The notes under the pieces: model-generated
Seen by the model: only the letters and a program-made list of their open reading frames with translations
Database searches by the model: none
Told to the model about the DNA's origin: nothing
In this document: piece by piece, positions 16,729-25,074 of the stretch
Layout of the letters: each line of letters begins with the position of its first letter
Position numbering within the stretch: the first letter of the stretch is position 1
Translations under genes and position numbers: made by a program
Assembly (NCBI GenBank): GCA_024234975.1
Contig: JACKNH010000007.1
Location: 62,001-126,000 of the forward strand
Source: Gammaproteobacteria bacterium
GTDB lineage: Bacteria; Pseudomonadota; Gammaproteobacteria; Ga0077536
Reading direction: 5' to 3'
Length of the DNA: 64,000 bases

Positions 16729-17970
16729 ATGAACAGGATTCGAAGCAAGCTGGTGCGTGCCGGCGTCGCGCTGGCCCTGGCAGCCGCGTTGCCGGTGTTG
16801 GCGCAGCAGAATGTGCCGTTCAACAATGGCATTCCGGTCGCGCCGGAAGGTATTTCACACAAACCGCTGGGCACCGGACCGTTTGACTACCAGACCGCCG
16901 AAGGTCAGAACATCCGCGTGGAGGTGCTGACCCGCGACGTCGAGTTTCCTTACAGCATGGCGTTCCTGCCCGACGGCACGATGTTGATTGCCGAACGTGC
17001 GGGACGACTGCGCATTTTCAAGGACGGCAAGCTCGACCCGCGCCCGGTTCAAGGCGCACCGCAGGCCTTGATGCGTGGCGAGCCCGGTCTGCCCGGTTCC
17101 ATTCACGGCTATTTGAACGTTGCCGTACATCCGGATTTCGCGCGGAATCATCTGATATACATCGCCTACACCAAGGCGCTGGATGCTGAACGCAACGGCG
17201 TAGCGGTGGCGCGGGCCAGACTTGAGGGTGACCGTCTTACCGAAGTGAAAGACGTGTTGTCCGCGGAAGAAAATCTGCGCGGCGCGACGGCATTGGCGCT
17301 GACCACAGACGGCAAGCTCTGGATTGCGACCAGCGCATCAAGCGGCGATGGCCCGCAGCGTGGCGACAACCTCGGCGGCAAGGTATTGAGGCTGAACGAT
17401 GACGGTTCAATCCCGGACGACAATCCGTTCGTCGGCTTGCAGAATTTCCGGGGTGAAATTTATACGCTCGGCCATCGCAGCAGCCTCGGACTGACGGTTC
17501 ACGCGCCCTCGCAAACCGTTTACCTCAGCGAAATGGGACCCAATGGGGGCGATGAGATCAATGTGATTGCCCCGGGCCGCAACTATGGCTGGCCACTGGT
17601 AAGTTATGGCCGTACGTATCAGGGTCCCTGGCAGTCCTCCGCTGATCGTCCCGGCCATGCAGGCTACGAGCCGCCTTCGGTTTACTGGACACCATCGATA
17701 TCCGTTTCGGGCCTCAATTTCTACACCGGTGACAAGCTGCCGAAATGGCGTGGAGACCTGTTTGTCGCCGGACTGCGATACGGCGAAATTCCCGGTACCG
17801 GCCGGGTGGATCGCATCCTGTTCAACCAGGATATGCAGGAACTGCGGCGGGAGACGCTGCTGGATGATCTTGGCCAACGCATCCGGGATGTGAAACAGGG
17901 ACCGGATGGCTACCTGTACGTTTCGACCGATGAGAAGCAAGGCGCGATTATGCGCATCGGACCCCGCTGA
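16729..17970 (+). CDS. PQQ-dependent aldose-sugar dehydrogenase-like protein (GSDH/YliI family)
   Basis: 413 residues from ATG 16729, with GGGAGGGG as ribosome site and a signal peptide ending LPVLAQQ. The sequence follows the glucose/sorbosone dehydrogenase propeller: YSMAFLPDGTMLIAERAGRLRIF, VAVHPDFARNHLIYIAYT, YTLGHRSSLGL, SEMGPNGGDEIN and GRNYGWPLVSYG, which place the catalytic His and PQQ/Ca2+ contacts as in soluble aldose dehydrogenases. It probably oxidises a sugar or small aldehyde in the periplasm; the physiological substrate is unknown. It lies 73 bases after the cytochrome subunit and may belong to the same transcript. A strong hairpin follows its stop. Confidence 0.87.
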   Translation: MNRIRSKLVRAGVALALAAALPVLAQQNVPFNNGIPVAPEGISHKPLGTGPFDYQTAEGQNIRVEVLTRDVEFPYSMAFLPDGTMLIAERAGRLRIFKDGKLDPRPVQGAPQALMRGEPGLPGSIHGYLNVAVHPDFARNHLIYIAYTKALDAERNGVAVARARLEGDRLTEVKDVLSAEENLRGATALALTTDGKLWIATSASSGDGPQRGDNLGGKVLRLNDDGSIPDDNPFVGLQNFRGEIYTLGHRSSLGLTVHAPSQTVYLSEMGPNGGDEINVIAPGRNYGWPLVSYGRTYQGPWQSSADRPGHAGYEPPSVYWTPSISVSGLNFYTGDKLPKWRGDLFVAGLRYGEIPGTGRVDRILFNQDMQELRRETLLDDLGQRIRDVKQGPDGYLYVSTDEKQGAIMRIGPR

Positions 17971-17980
17971 TTGCGGCTGA

Positions 17981-18013
17981 TCAGGCGCCGCTGTTGTTCA
18001 CCGCGGCGCCTGA
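17981..18013. terminator. Hairpin between convergent genes
   Basis: A perfect 11-base stem, TCAGGCGCCGC at 17981-17991 and its mirror at 18003-18013, encloses an 11-base loop. It starts ten bases after the PQQ-dehydrogenase stop. The right arm lies inside the last codons of the opposite gene, so it can serve as a bidirectional terminator. There is no T-run, so intrinsic termination is not certain. Confidence 0.6.
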
Positions 18014-19203
18014 TTCGACTTATCTTTGAACCAGTCGCGCATCAACCGGACCGGTCTCACCACGTAGTAAAGCCGTTGTAACCCATCAGGTAGCGCGATG
18101 AACTGCCGATCGCGCTCGGTTGGCGCGAACATCGCGGCCGCCGCCGCTGACCAGTAAGGCAGACGATCACCCAGGCGATCCTGCAGTGACGCCGCAATCC
18201 GCAGTTTGCTCGAAGTGGCATATTCAGCAGCCGGCGCGCCGCGTAGGAAATTGTTGATCACAGTCTCGGCAAGCTTACCGACGACCGTGTCGCGCGCGGT
18301 CAGGCGGGCAACGTCATCGGGCAATGGCGTGCGCAAGGTGCGCGCGCTCACGGCCAGACACAGCAACAACGGCCGCAAGCAATGTCCCTCACGGGCGCGG
18401 TTCAACATGACCCGCCAGTCAGGCGGCTGATTGCAGACGAGCCCGTCGATGTCACAGACCCAGCGCATTTGCGCCAAAGCCGTGTTGAAGCCGTTCTTCA
18501 GTGTCGTCTGCGATTGTGCGATAAGCGCGTCCTCGGCGCTGAATGCCGGCACCGGGGTACCATCATCCAGCAGTATGGTCTGTGCGCGCGAGATGGCCGC
18601 CGCCGCGTCGAACGCGAAGCTTATCCAGTACTGGAACGGTCGTTGCGGGCCGAGACGCCAGTGCAGATCCAGTTCCAATTCGACTGGCTCGCCCAGACGC
18701 CAGGTTTCCTCCCACGTGAGGGATTTGCGCAAGTGATAGTAACCAAGCCCGCGCAACACCTCGCGCGCCGCCGCCACGTCGTGTTCAGCGACCAGCCAGT
18801 CCAGGTCCGCAAACTGTCGACCCGCCAATGAACCGTAGGCGGTCAGTGCCACCACCGGACCTTTATAAGCTACGCCTGTAATTCCTGCGTCCGCGAATTC
18901 AGTGGCCACTGTACCGAGCGCGCCCGTTTTGCGGCTGTTGAATGCTTCTATATCCGCTTGCAGCACCGCGAACTGCGTGAGTAACGCATTCGGCACGGCG
19001 TCCACCGGCAGGCATCGCAGACCGCGGTACAGTTGTGGAATGACCTTATGTGCCAACGCGTAGTTGGCGACTGGCAACCAGTCCAGGCCACGTTCAATCG
19101 CGTCAACCGCTTCACGCACGGCCTGCACATCACGGTGAACGCGCAGACACGTCCAGACGAATCGGACGGGGTCGACGTCATCCGCTGGCTGGCTATCGGG
19201 CAT
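17998..19203 (-). CDS. Nucleotidyltransferase-family protein (NTP_transf_5-like)
   Basis: 401 residues from ATG 19203 (GGAG five bases upstream); an in-frame start at 19257 is weaker. The core pattern YKGPVVALTAYGSLAGRQFADLDWLV is the signature of the uncharacterised nucleotidyltransferase family, in which the DxD pair after the GxxxxR loop binds metal and NTP. The rest is helical. Relatives are often in polysaccharide or peptide-modification loci and their substrates are unknown. Here it stands downstream of an ECF sigma/NrsF pair, separated by about 130 bases. No partner enzymes are adjacent. Confidence 0.8.
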   Translation of the reverse strand: MPDSQPADDVDPVRFVWTCLRVHRDVQAVREAVDAIERGLDWLPVANYALAHKVIPQLYRGLRCLPVDAVPNALLTQFAVLQADIEAFNSRKTGALGTVATEFADAGITGVAYKGPVVALTAYGSLAGRQFADLDWLVAEHDVAAAREVLRGLGYYHLRKSLTWEETWRLGEPVELELDLHWRLGPQRPFQYWISFAFDAAAAISRAQTILLDDGTPVPAFSAEDALIAQSQTTLKNGFNTALAQMRWVCDIDGLVCNQPPDWRVMLNRAREGHCLRPLLLCLAVSARTLRTPLPDDVARLTARDTVVGKLAETVINNFLRGAPAAEYATSSKLRIAASLQDRLGDRLPYWSAAAAAMFAPTERDRQFIALPDGLQRLYYVVRPVRLMRDWFKDKSNQAPR

Positions 19204-19333
19204 GGTTACTCCGCTGACGTTGGTACATGGCAGTCGATTGTTGAGCCACGCCATCATAGCGCACGACCCGGCGGAGGACTTCAGGCGGACTGTTGCGGCG
19301 GCCCGCCGCGCGCAAACGCGGCGGGCCGGCTAA

Positions 19334-19975
19334 TCAACGTGCGAGCATGCGCGCGCCGATAAGCGCGCCCAACGCGCCGACCGACAGGCCGGGTAGAAGG
19401 TGGAAGGCCAGGTTGTGGCCGGGCATGTACATACAGGCGAACGACATTGCCAGCGCAGGTACAGCACCGGCGGTCAGGCCGATCAACGCGCCGGTCAATG
19501 CCGGGTACAACGGCCACAGGCGGCGCGCCCACCACAGGCCCAGCGCCAGCGATGGCAGCGCATAGACGATGATCTCCAGGTAGCAGTGATGGCGGTCGCC
19601 CAGCATCGACGGTGGTACCGCCGGCATCGCCAGCGCCAGCACCTGCATGGCCAGCCATGCGCCCAGTAACGCCAACGCCGGGACCACTCGTCGCGCCAAC
19701 GGCGCGGCTTGCGGAATGCAAAGACGAAAGGCGCAGAACGCGAGCACGCCAATTGCGCTCGCACCCAGCAGCGTTTCCAGCGCGTACTGCGGATAGTCGG
19801 CCAGTTGCATCAGGCTGCCCGGGCGGAACGGCGCGACGCTCCGCATCAGGCCGAAGCCTGCGACTACCGCCAGCAACAACCACAGCATTGTCTTACCACC
19901 GGTATGGCCGCCATGCGTCACCGGCGTGAGGTCGCTGGCGAGTTCGCTGATTAATTCCTGCCGCTGCCTGCTCAT
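19334..19975 (-). CDS. nrsF: NrsF-type membrane anti-sigma factor (DUF1109)
   Basis: 213 residues from ATG 19975, which overlaps the sigma factor stop (ATGA); a TTG at 19981 is not needed. After a ~30-residue cytoplasmic N-terminus there are six hydrophobic segments. A conserved loop SMLGDRHHCYLEII lies between segments, as in NrsF/DUF1109 proteins, which hold ECF sigma factors inactive at the inner membrane; the cysteine in that loop is a feature of the family. The coupling to an ECF sigma gene makes the assignment strong. The inducing signal is not visible in sequence. Confidence 0.87.
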   Translation of the reverse strand: MSRQRQELISELASDLTPVTHGGHTGGKTMLWLLLAVVAGFGLMRSVAPFRPGSLMQLADYPQYALETLLGASAIGVLAFCAFRLCIPQAAPLARRVVPALALLGAWLAMQVLALAMPAVPPSMLGDRHHCYLEIIVYALPSLALGLWWARRLWPLYPALTGALIGLTAGAVPALAMSFACMYMPGHNLAFHLLPGLSVGALGALIGARMLAR

Positions 19976-20538
19976 GCCCAATACTCTTCTGTTTCCATCT
20001 GTTTCCGTATCGCGAGCAAGCCACGCCGCAAGCGCGCCTTGACCGCGGTTTCGTTGATACCCAGCCAGGTTGCCGCCTCAGCCGTCGTCATGCCGACGTA
20101 CTTGGTCAGCGCGACCGCCTCGCGGTGGTCCGGCGACAGGTTCTGCAGGACGCGAATGCCATCGAGTTGATGCAGAATCGCGTCGGGATCACCGGGCGCT
20201 GCCTCCTCGTCGGCCTGTTCCAGGCGCAGTTCCGACCGCTGCTGCCGGAGTACATCGATGACACGATGGCGCACCAGGGTGAACAGCCAGGGACGGAACT
20301 GGCGCGCCGTATCGTAGGTATGACGCGCCTTGTGAATCGTCAGCAGACATTCCTGAACGCAGTCTTCCAGCGTATCCAGAGTGCCAAACCGGACGCGGAT
20401 ATAACGTTCGATCACCACGGCGAGTTCATCCAGCAGCGTGTGATACGAAGTCTGGTCGCCGCCATGGGCACTGGCCATCAGCGCCGACCAGCGGCGCTCG
20501 TCGGCTTCGAATCTGTCGTATCGCTCGGTGTCGGACAT
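19972..20538 (-). CDS. ECF-type RNA polymerase sigma factor
   Basis: 188 residues from ATG 20538, with GAGG at a good distance; the longer frame starts at TTG and is rejected. Region 2 is visible as DTLEDCVQECLLTIHKARHTY then FRPWLFTLVRHRVIDVLRQ, and region 4 as LSPDHREAVALTKYVGMTTAEAATWLGINETAVKARLRRGL. It is probably released from the NrsF-like membrane protein encoded next, giving a small stress or nutrient regulon. The candidate targets nearby are the upstream HupE-like and DUF3604 genes on the same strand, but I saw no clear shared promoter motif. Confidence 0.93.
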   Translation of the reverse strand: MSDTERYDRFEADERRWSALMASAHGGDQTSYHTLLDELAVVIERYIRVRFGTLDTLEDCVQECLLTIHKARHTYDTARQFRPWLFTLVRHRVIDVLRQQRSELRLEQADEEAAPGDPDAILHQLDGIRVLQNLSPDHREAVALTKYVGMTTAEAATWLGINETAVKARLRRGLLAIRKQMETEEYWA

Positions 20539-20616
20539 CTGGGCCTCGGTTCCGTATTCAATAGCCAATACGGTGAACGCGCTGATTTTGATACCACGTC
20601 ATGTTCGTGAAATCGC

Positions 20617-21636
20617 TCATGGGCCGAATATGCCCGGCAGCCGGCCAAGAAACCAGTATGCGGCGGGAATGCCGATGGCATAGGCGGACACGCAGGCGCA
20701 GGTCCGGGACCGCGCGGGATGCGAGAATCCTGCGTTCACGGCACGCGCCGCCGTCATCAACAGGACAATCCCCATTACGAACGCCAGTTGGCCGAGTTCA
20801 ACCCCGACGTTGAAGCAAAGCAGTGACTGCACAATATATTCATCGGGCAGCCCCGTCTCCCGCAGCGCCGATGCAAACCCCAGCCCATGCAACAAACCAA
20901 ACGTGGCGGCGATGAGCAGCGGATAGCGATGGGCCAGCGAACACCTGTCGTTGATGACCACTTCGCGCGCGAGGAACACGATCGAGAGCGCGATGGCCGC
21001 TTCGGTGGGTGCGGCGGGTATGCGCACAATGTCCAGTGCGGCCAGTGACAACGTTATGGAATGTCCGATGGTGAACCCGGTTATCGCCAGCACCAACTGT
21101 TGCCGACCGCGCGCCAGCAACAGCAACCCAGCGACGAACAGCAGGTGATCCAGGCCGCCCCAGATATGGGTCGCGCCAAGACGCAGATATTCCCATGCCA
21201 CATCTGCAACGCCGGGCTCGACCGGGATGGTCCACGTCGGCTGCTCGGGCGGCAACACCCCGACGCGTACCACGCCGCCTGCCGGCGTGTAGCGGATTAA
21301 CGTGGTGATGTTCGGATTAAAAGCCGGAAAATTCACCGCCAGCGGTCGCCCTTCCAGCGGCTGCTCGCAGCGAACCACAGCGACATTTGTCTGCGCCACA
21401 GACTCTGTCGGGCCATCGTACATACAGTCACCTGGCAAACGCAGGTATGGACGGTTGTCCGCGCCGATCGAATCCGGCATCCGGATCTCCACGCGATAGA
21501 CGATCGTGCTGCCGAAGCCGTCGATCGTCACGACCAGCGGACGCGCCTCATGCGCTGTGGCACAGGCCGCGAGTAACAGCCATGGCAGCAACAACAAGCG
21601 TCGCCAGCCGGCCAATGGCATTCGCATGGCCATCAC
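20617..21636 (-). CDS. HupE/UreJ-like membrane protein
   Basis: 339 residues. A signal sequence with a lipobox-like LLAAC precedes a ~130-residue beta-rich extracytoplasmic domain. About six transmembrane helices follow, containing the family motifs HIWGGLDHLLFVAG, GFTIGHSITL, EVVIND and LLHGLGFASAL. These histidine-rich helices are shared by HupE/UreJ proteins, which are thought to move nickel or a related metal. The large extracellular domain is the HupE/UreJ_2 variant, whose real substrate is unproven. It lies 37 bases downstream of the DUF3604 gene and is probably co-transcribed with it. Confidence 0.85.
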   Translation of the reverse strand: MMAMRMPLAGWRRLLLLPWLLLAACATAHEARPLVVTIDGFGSTIVYRVEIRMPDSIGADNRPYLRLPGDCMYDGPTESVAQTNVAVVRCEQPLEGRPLAVNFPAFNPNITTLIRYTPAGGVVRVGVLPPEQPTWTIPVEPGVADVAWEYLRLGATHIWGGLDHLLFVAGLLLLARGRQQLVLAITGFTIGHSITLSLAALDIVRIPAAPTEAAIALSIVFLAREVVINDRCSLAHRYPLLIAATFGLLHGLGFASALRETGLPDEYIVQSLLCFNVGVELGQLAFVMGIVLLMTAARAVNAGFSHPARSRTCACVSAYAIGIPAAYWFLGRLPGIFGP

Positions 21637-21673
21637 CTCGGGCTATCCGGATCCGAAACGCGGGAACCGCACA

Positions 21674-23497
21674 TCAACGTGTGGCCGGCGAATACCAGAT
21701 GGGTGACGAATATGCCCGCTCCTGGATACTGACAGGGGCGCGAGTTTCGGCGGCATCGAGGTTCAATGCGGCGGCGTCATATGCGGAATGCCGCGGCGTC
21801 GGTATCTCGAGCACGCGAACGTAATAGAATGCGCGCTGGTTGCGATCGAACGACTCGTCCGTCCACACCGTTGCCAGCTGGGCCGCGCCATATTCATTGG
21901 TATAGGCAGCCTTCGCGGCATCCACGGTATTCTTCACCGGCAGCAGGTGGCCGTCGGGCTGGCGTTCGCGGTCGTCGCTCCAGGCAACATCAAAAATCCG
22001 CTCATGTCGATCACCATGATCGTCCAGCCAGCCCTTTATCACCTGCACGCGCTCGAGATTCGCGCCGGCAGGATCCTTGGCCGCATGGATCAGCAGCTTG
22101 AGTTTTGCGCGTGCGCCGGCGTTACTGAGATCGCCTCCCATCGGTACGCCATCCCGATATCCGACATCCGCCAGGTCAGCCGCGGTCGCCGCCGCCTCGG
22201 GAAACTCAAACCCGCCGAAAACACGCAACACGATGCGCGGCCCGCTGGTCGCGAAGACTTCCTTGCGCTTGAATGCCGCCGCGATTTCCTCGCGCGTGTT
22301 GGCTCTCGCCCAGACTGCCGCGAGCCCGGAGGCCGACATCTCCCATGCCGCGAATCCCACGCCGCGTTGCGCAAGGCGTTGCGATGGCAACGGGTCATTC
22401 GCCATCTTGCCTAGAAAATTGTCCTCTTCCACGGACGTCAGCCCGGTGTGTGAATCCGAACTGCCAATCATGCCGAACCTGTAAGGATTGGTACCAATGT
22501 CAGCTTCCAGGCGCAATCCACGCAACAAGGATGCGCGCGCATAGGCGCCTTCCGCCGCCGCCGCGGGTTGCCCGCCCAACAACTTGTTTCTAATTTCGAA
22601 ATCAGCGAATTCATCACCAGGTGACAACAGCGGATGGGTTTCCGAAGTGCCCTTGACCTGGGTGACTTCCATAACGGGTTCCCACCGCAGGCGGTTGCGG
22701 GCGTATTCATTGGTCAGCGGTCGGCCATTCCGATCGACGAGATCAAACATCATGCCGTCGGACAGATTGGAGTTGTGGGGGATGGCGATGAATTCGGCGC
22801 CGGTCCGCTTGCTGGTCGCTTCCAGCCATGCCCAGAGATCTTCCGGCTGTTGCCCTTCGTAGTAGCTGTACGGGATGAACTGACGCGCAACTTCAGCAGG
22901 CGAAGGCGTGAACACCACGCGGTGCAGGTTGCGACCATTGGGTGCCGACGACCATTCCCAGCCGAACAAAGTGGTGAAGCGTCCCGGCTCATTATGTCGA
23001 TCCGCAACTTCGATTTCAGCCAGCCAGCTGCCGCGGCGGATCTCATCGGTAAACAAATCCGTCGGGATCGGGTCGGACATTTTCTGGATCTGCATTACCT
23101 GCCGGAAAACGCCATTCGGGTTTTCCTCGAGTATCTTCAGCAGGCGCTGACCTTCGGTCGTTTTCAACAGCAGTGGGTCATGCGCACCGAGTCGAACCTG
23201 CAGCTGCATCATTTCCGCATGGTCCGCCACCACCAGAAAATCCAGTGGCCGATCAATGCGAACCCGCGCGCGGGTGGATGGATGTAGTACCGGCAAGCCC
23301 TTGGCGAACCGAAAGGCGGTATCCGGATCTGCGTAAAAGTTGCCAGTCGAATAAGCATCGACTGACCACGATGAATGGAGGTGGGTGTCGCCCCAATAAA
23401 GATGTGTCTGCGCGTCGGCGGCGACAGCGCCGTCCAATGTGATCGTGGCGAGGAATGCAATGGCCGGCGCAATCCGGCTTGAGGCGTACGATTTCAT
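21674..23497 (-). CDS. DUF3604 secreted protein
   Basis: 607 residues from ATG 23497, preceded by AGGGACACC. A signal peptide ends near GAVAADAQ, followed by YWGDTHLHSSWSVDAYSTGNFY, a PHP-like HxH metal site typical of DUF3604. Further family blocks are FLVVADHAEMMQL, FTTLFGWEWSS, HRVVFTPS, FIAIPHNSNLSDG, GSSDSHTGLTSVEEDNF and the late YVRVLEIPTPRHSAYDA. The family is predicted to be a metal-dependent phosphoesterase-like periplasmic enzyme with no established reaction. It pairs with the HupE-like gene here. Confidence 0.88.
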   Translation of the reverse strand: MKSYASSRIAPAIAFLATITLDGAVAADAQTHLYWGDTHLHSSWSVDAYSTGNFYADPDTAFRFAKGLPVLHPSTRARVRIDRPLDFLVVADHAEMMQLQVRLGAHDPLLLKTTEGQRLLKILEENPNGVFRQVMQIQKMSDPIPTDLFTDEIRRGSWLAEIEVADRHNEPGRFTTLFGWEWSSAPNGRNLHRVVFTPSPAEVARQFIPYSYYEGQQPEDLWAWLEATSKRTGAEFIAIPHNSNLSDGMMFDLVDRNGRPLTNEYARNRLRWEPVMEVTQVKGTSETHPLLSPGDEFADFEIRNKLLGGQPAAAAEGAYARASLLRGLRLEADIGTNPYRFGMIGSSDSHTGLTSVEEDNFLGKMANDPLPSQRLAQRGVGFAAWEMSASGLAAVWARANTREEIAAAFKRKEVFATSGPRIVLRVFGGFEFPEAAATAADLADVGYRDGVPMGGDLSNAGARAKLKLLIHAAKDPAGANLERVQVIKGWLDDHGDRHERIFDVAWSDDRERQPDGHLLPVKNTVDAAKAAYTNEYGAAQLATVWTDESFDRNQRAFYYVRVLEIPTPRHSAYDAAALNLDAAETRAPVSIQERAYSSPIWYSPATR

Positions 23498-23593
23498 GGT
23501 GTCCCTGGACTTTTCAACCTGCGGTACCGGCCCTGCGCTGCCCGGCCGCCGCAGCGGCGACACTGTGCCCGGTTTCCGGATAGAAATTCAGAC

Positions 23594-23977
23594 TTATGGC
23601 ACGGCTGCGGACGGGCACGGATAGGATTCCTGCAAGGCTAGCATCACTGCGGCCGCGGCCGGCAGATTCCCGTCCTCCTCATTGCGCGCCATGTAACCGC
23701 TGAACACGCGGGCGAGTTGGCCCAGGGTTGCATCCGCGGGCGCGCAGTAGGTTGGATTCATTCCTGCGGCGGTCACGAGCAAAGTATTGGTGTCGTGAAC
23801 ACCGGCGATAAAAGCCAGGCATGCCTCGCCGGCAGCGTGTTTATCAGCCGCATCTGCCGCCCCTTGCTCCGCCAATCGGCACCATTGGGCAACCGTATCC
23901 GCGCTGTCGAAATATTCAGCAGCCTGCGCAGCGCTCATCATAGCGATACCAAGCAAACATGTTCCTGCGACTCTCAT
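23594..23977 (-). CDS. Rap1a/Tai-family-like periplasmic protein
   Basis: 127 residues with a signal peptide (MRVAGTCLLGIAMMSAAQA). The mature part is helical with cysteines in the order WCRL, EACLAFIAGV, TYCAP and YPCP. Together with the LARVFSGYMARNEE pattern this matches the small Rap1a/Tai immunity-protein fold (Cys...CxxxxxG...C-P...PC). In Serratia these proteins neutralise type VI peptidoglycan-amidase effectors, but many chromosomal homologues are orphans. No effector or type VI gene is adjacent, so an immunity role is not shown. The AAAGGAACACC leader supports the start. Confidence 0.65.
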   Translation of the reverse strand: MRVAGTCLLGIAMMSAAQAAEYFDSADTVAQWCRLAEQGAADAADKHAAGEACLAFIAGVHDTNTLLVTAAGMNPTYCAPADATLGQLARVFSGYMARNEEDGNLPAAAAVMLALQESYPCPSAAVP

Positions 23978-24093
23978 AGTGGTGTTCCTTTAACCTCCAA
24001 TATCGTTCAACGGTGCGATCGCGGCGCTTGTCAGATGCAGAAGAGTGGGCACATTACCCTGATATTTTATGAGCTTACAGCGGAAGTTGCCGC

Positions 24094-24099
24094 TATAAT
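24094..24099 (+). promoter_or_regulatory. -10 promoter element
   Basis: A perfect TATAAT lies 35 bases before the ATG at 24134, in an AT-richer patch. No good -35 box is at 17 bases (AGCTTA is the best match), so an activator or an extended contact may be needed. Confidence 0.45.
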
Positions 24100-24133
24100 C
24101 TCAGCTACTTCATCGGGTAGGGAAGTGATTGAT

Positions 24134-24370
24134 ATGCGTGCACTGGCATTGGCTCTGATCTTCAGCGTATTTGCCGCGGCGCCGTTGGCTGCGCAGGACA
24201 GGTCGCAAATTCCGCAGCGGGGCGCCACCATGGCGCGAGTAATTGAATCGCTGGGGGAACCGGTTGAGCGGTTGGCGGCTGTTGGCGATCCGCCGATTAC
24301 GCGTTGGCGTTACAACGGCTTCACGGTGTATTTCGAATACGACCGCGTACTGCATACAGTGGTGCGTTGA
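24134..24370 (+). CDS. Small periplasmic protein, unknown function
   Basis: 78 residues from ATG 24134, with GGGAAG upstream; the longer frame into the intergenic region is rejected. A signal peptide ends near LAAQ. The mature ~58 residues contain RGATMARVIESLGEP and PPITRWRYNGFTVYFEYDRVLHTVV, a compact alpha-beta pattern found in small conserved gammaproteobacterial proteins and reminiscent of the SmpA/BamE fold (helix, then three strands). No cysteine for lipidation is present. Function unknown. Confidence 0.75.
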   Translation: MRALALALIFSVFAAAPLAAQDRSQIPQRGATMARVIESLGEPVERLAAVGDPPITRWRYNGFTVYFEYDRVLHTVVR

Positions 24371-24504
24371 GTTAGCGGTCCGCTGTAGTTTTGCGGGCAG
24401 CGGATTGGAAAAACCGGGGGGAATGTACGGTCGCCGCGACCTGACCCTCGCGCTGGCGCAGCAGTTTGATTAAACTACGCGCCGGCGCAAGCAGGACAAT
24501 CAGC

Positions 24505-24589
<85 letters not shown>

Positions 24590-24635
24590 ATTGTCCTTTT
24601 CTTTTCTTGCATCATTGTTCAGCCTGGCAAGTGCC

Positions 24636-24887
24636 TCAGTTGACGTCACCGTCGACCAGCACCAGCGCGCGGCCCACCATTTCCACTTCGTTGGCATCCG
24701 CCACGTAGCCCAGCAGCGAATTCAACAACTCAGGCGCCGACGCCAGCTCGATCGGCGGCAGAACCGGGATGTGTCGCACGACCAGAACTTCGTAGTCAGG
24801 CGCCGGACCTGCGGCATTTGCACTCACCGCACCTGACGCACCTACAACGAGCGCGCTTGCCACAACTACCATCTTCAACTTGCTCAT
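24636..24887 (-). CDS. Small secreted protein, unknown function
   Basis: 83 residues, ATG 24887 with GGAG upstream. A clear signal peptide (SKLKMVVVASALVVGASGAVSANA) precedes a short mature part with PPIELASAPELLNSLLGYVADANEVEMVGRAL. No cysteine or known motif. It is divergent from the LysR gene at 25075, and a palindrome in the shared leader could control it. Confidence 0.7.
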   Translation of the reverse strand: MSKLKMVVVASALVVGASGAVSANAAGPAPDYEVLVVRHIPVLPPIELASAPELLNSLLGYVADANEVEMVGRALVLVDGDVN

Positions 24888-25020
24888 TTCTACTTCTCCT
24901 TCATATTCAATCTATTAGGCAATTTCGCGGGTAACCCTGAAAATTTCTCCGGCCACCCTATTGCGTTGCAGCAATACTAGGTCTTGGATATCGACTGGGA
25001 AACATCAATTCTTGAAAAAT

Positions 25021-25043
25021 GGTGTTTCCTGATGAGAAACACC
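25021..25043. promoter_or_regulatory. Palindromic LysR-type operator candidate
   Basis: A perfect inverted repeat GGTGTTTC-N7-GAAACACC, containing the T-N11-A core expected of LysR-type boxes, starts 54 bases before the LysR gene ATG (25075). It lies in the leader shared with the divergent small secreted protein gene (start 24887). Autoregulation plus control of that gene is the simplest reading. Confidence 0.6.
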
Positions 25044-25074
25044 GCACATACAATGCGGAGCCAAGGAGACGCTG

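Noticed and set aside
24371..24504. Second tRNA before tRNA-Leu
   Set aside because: No cloverleaf-compatible arms could be formed in this stretch.
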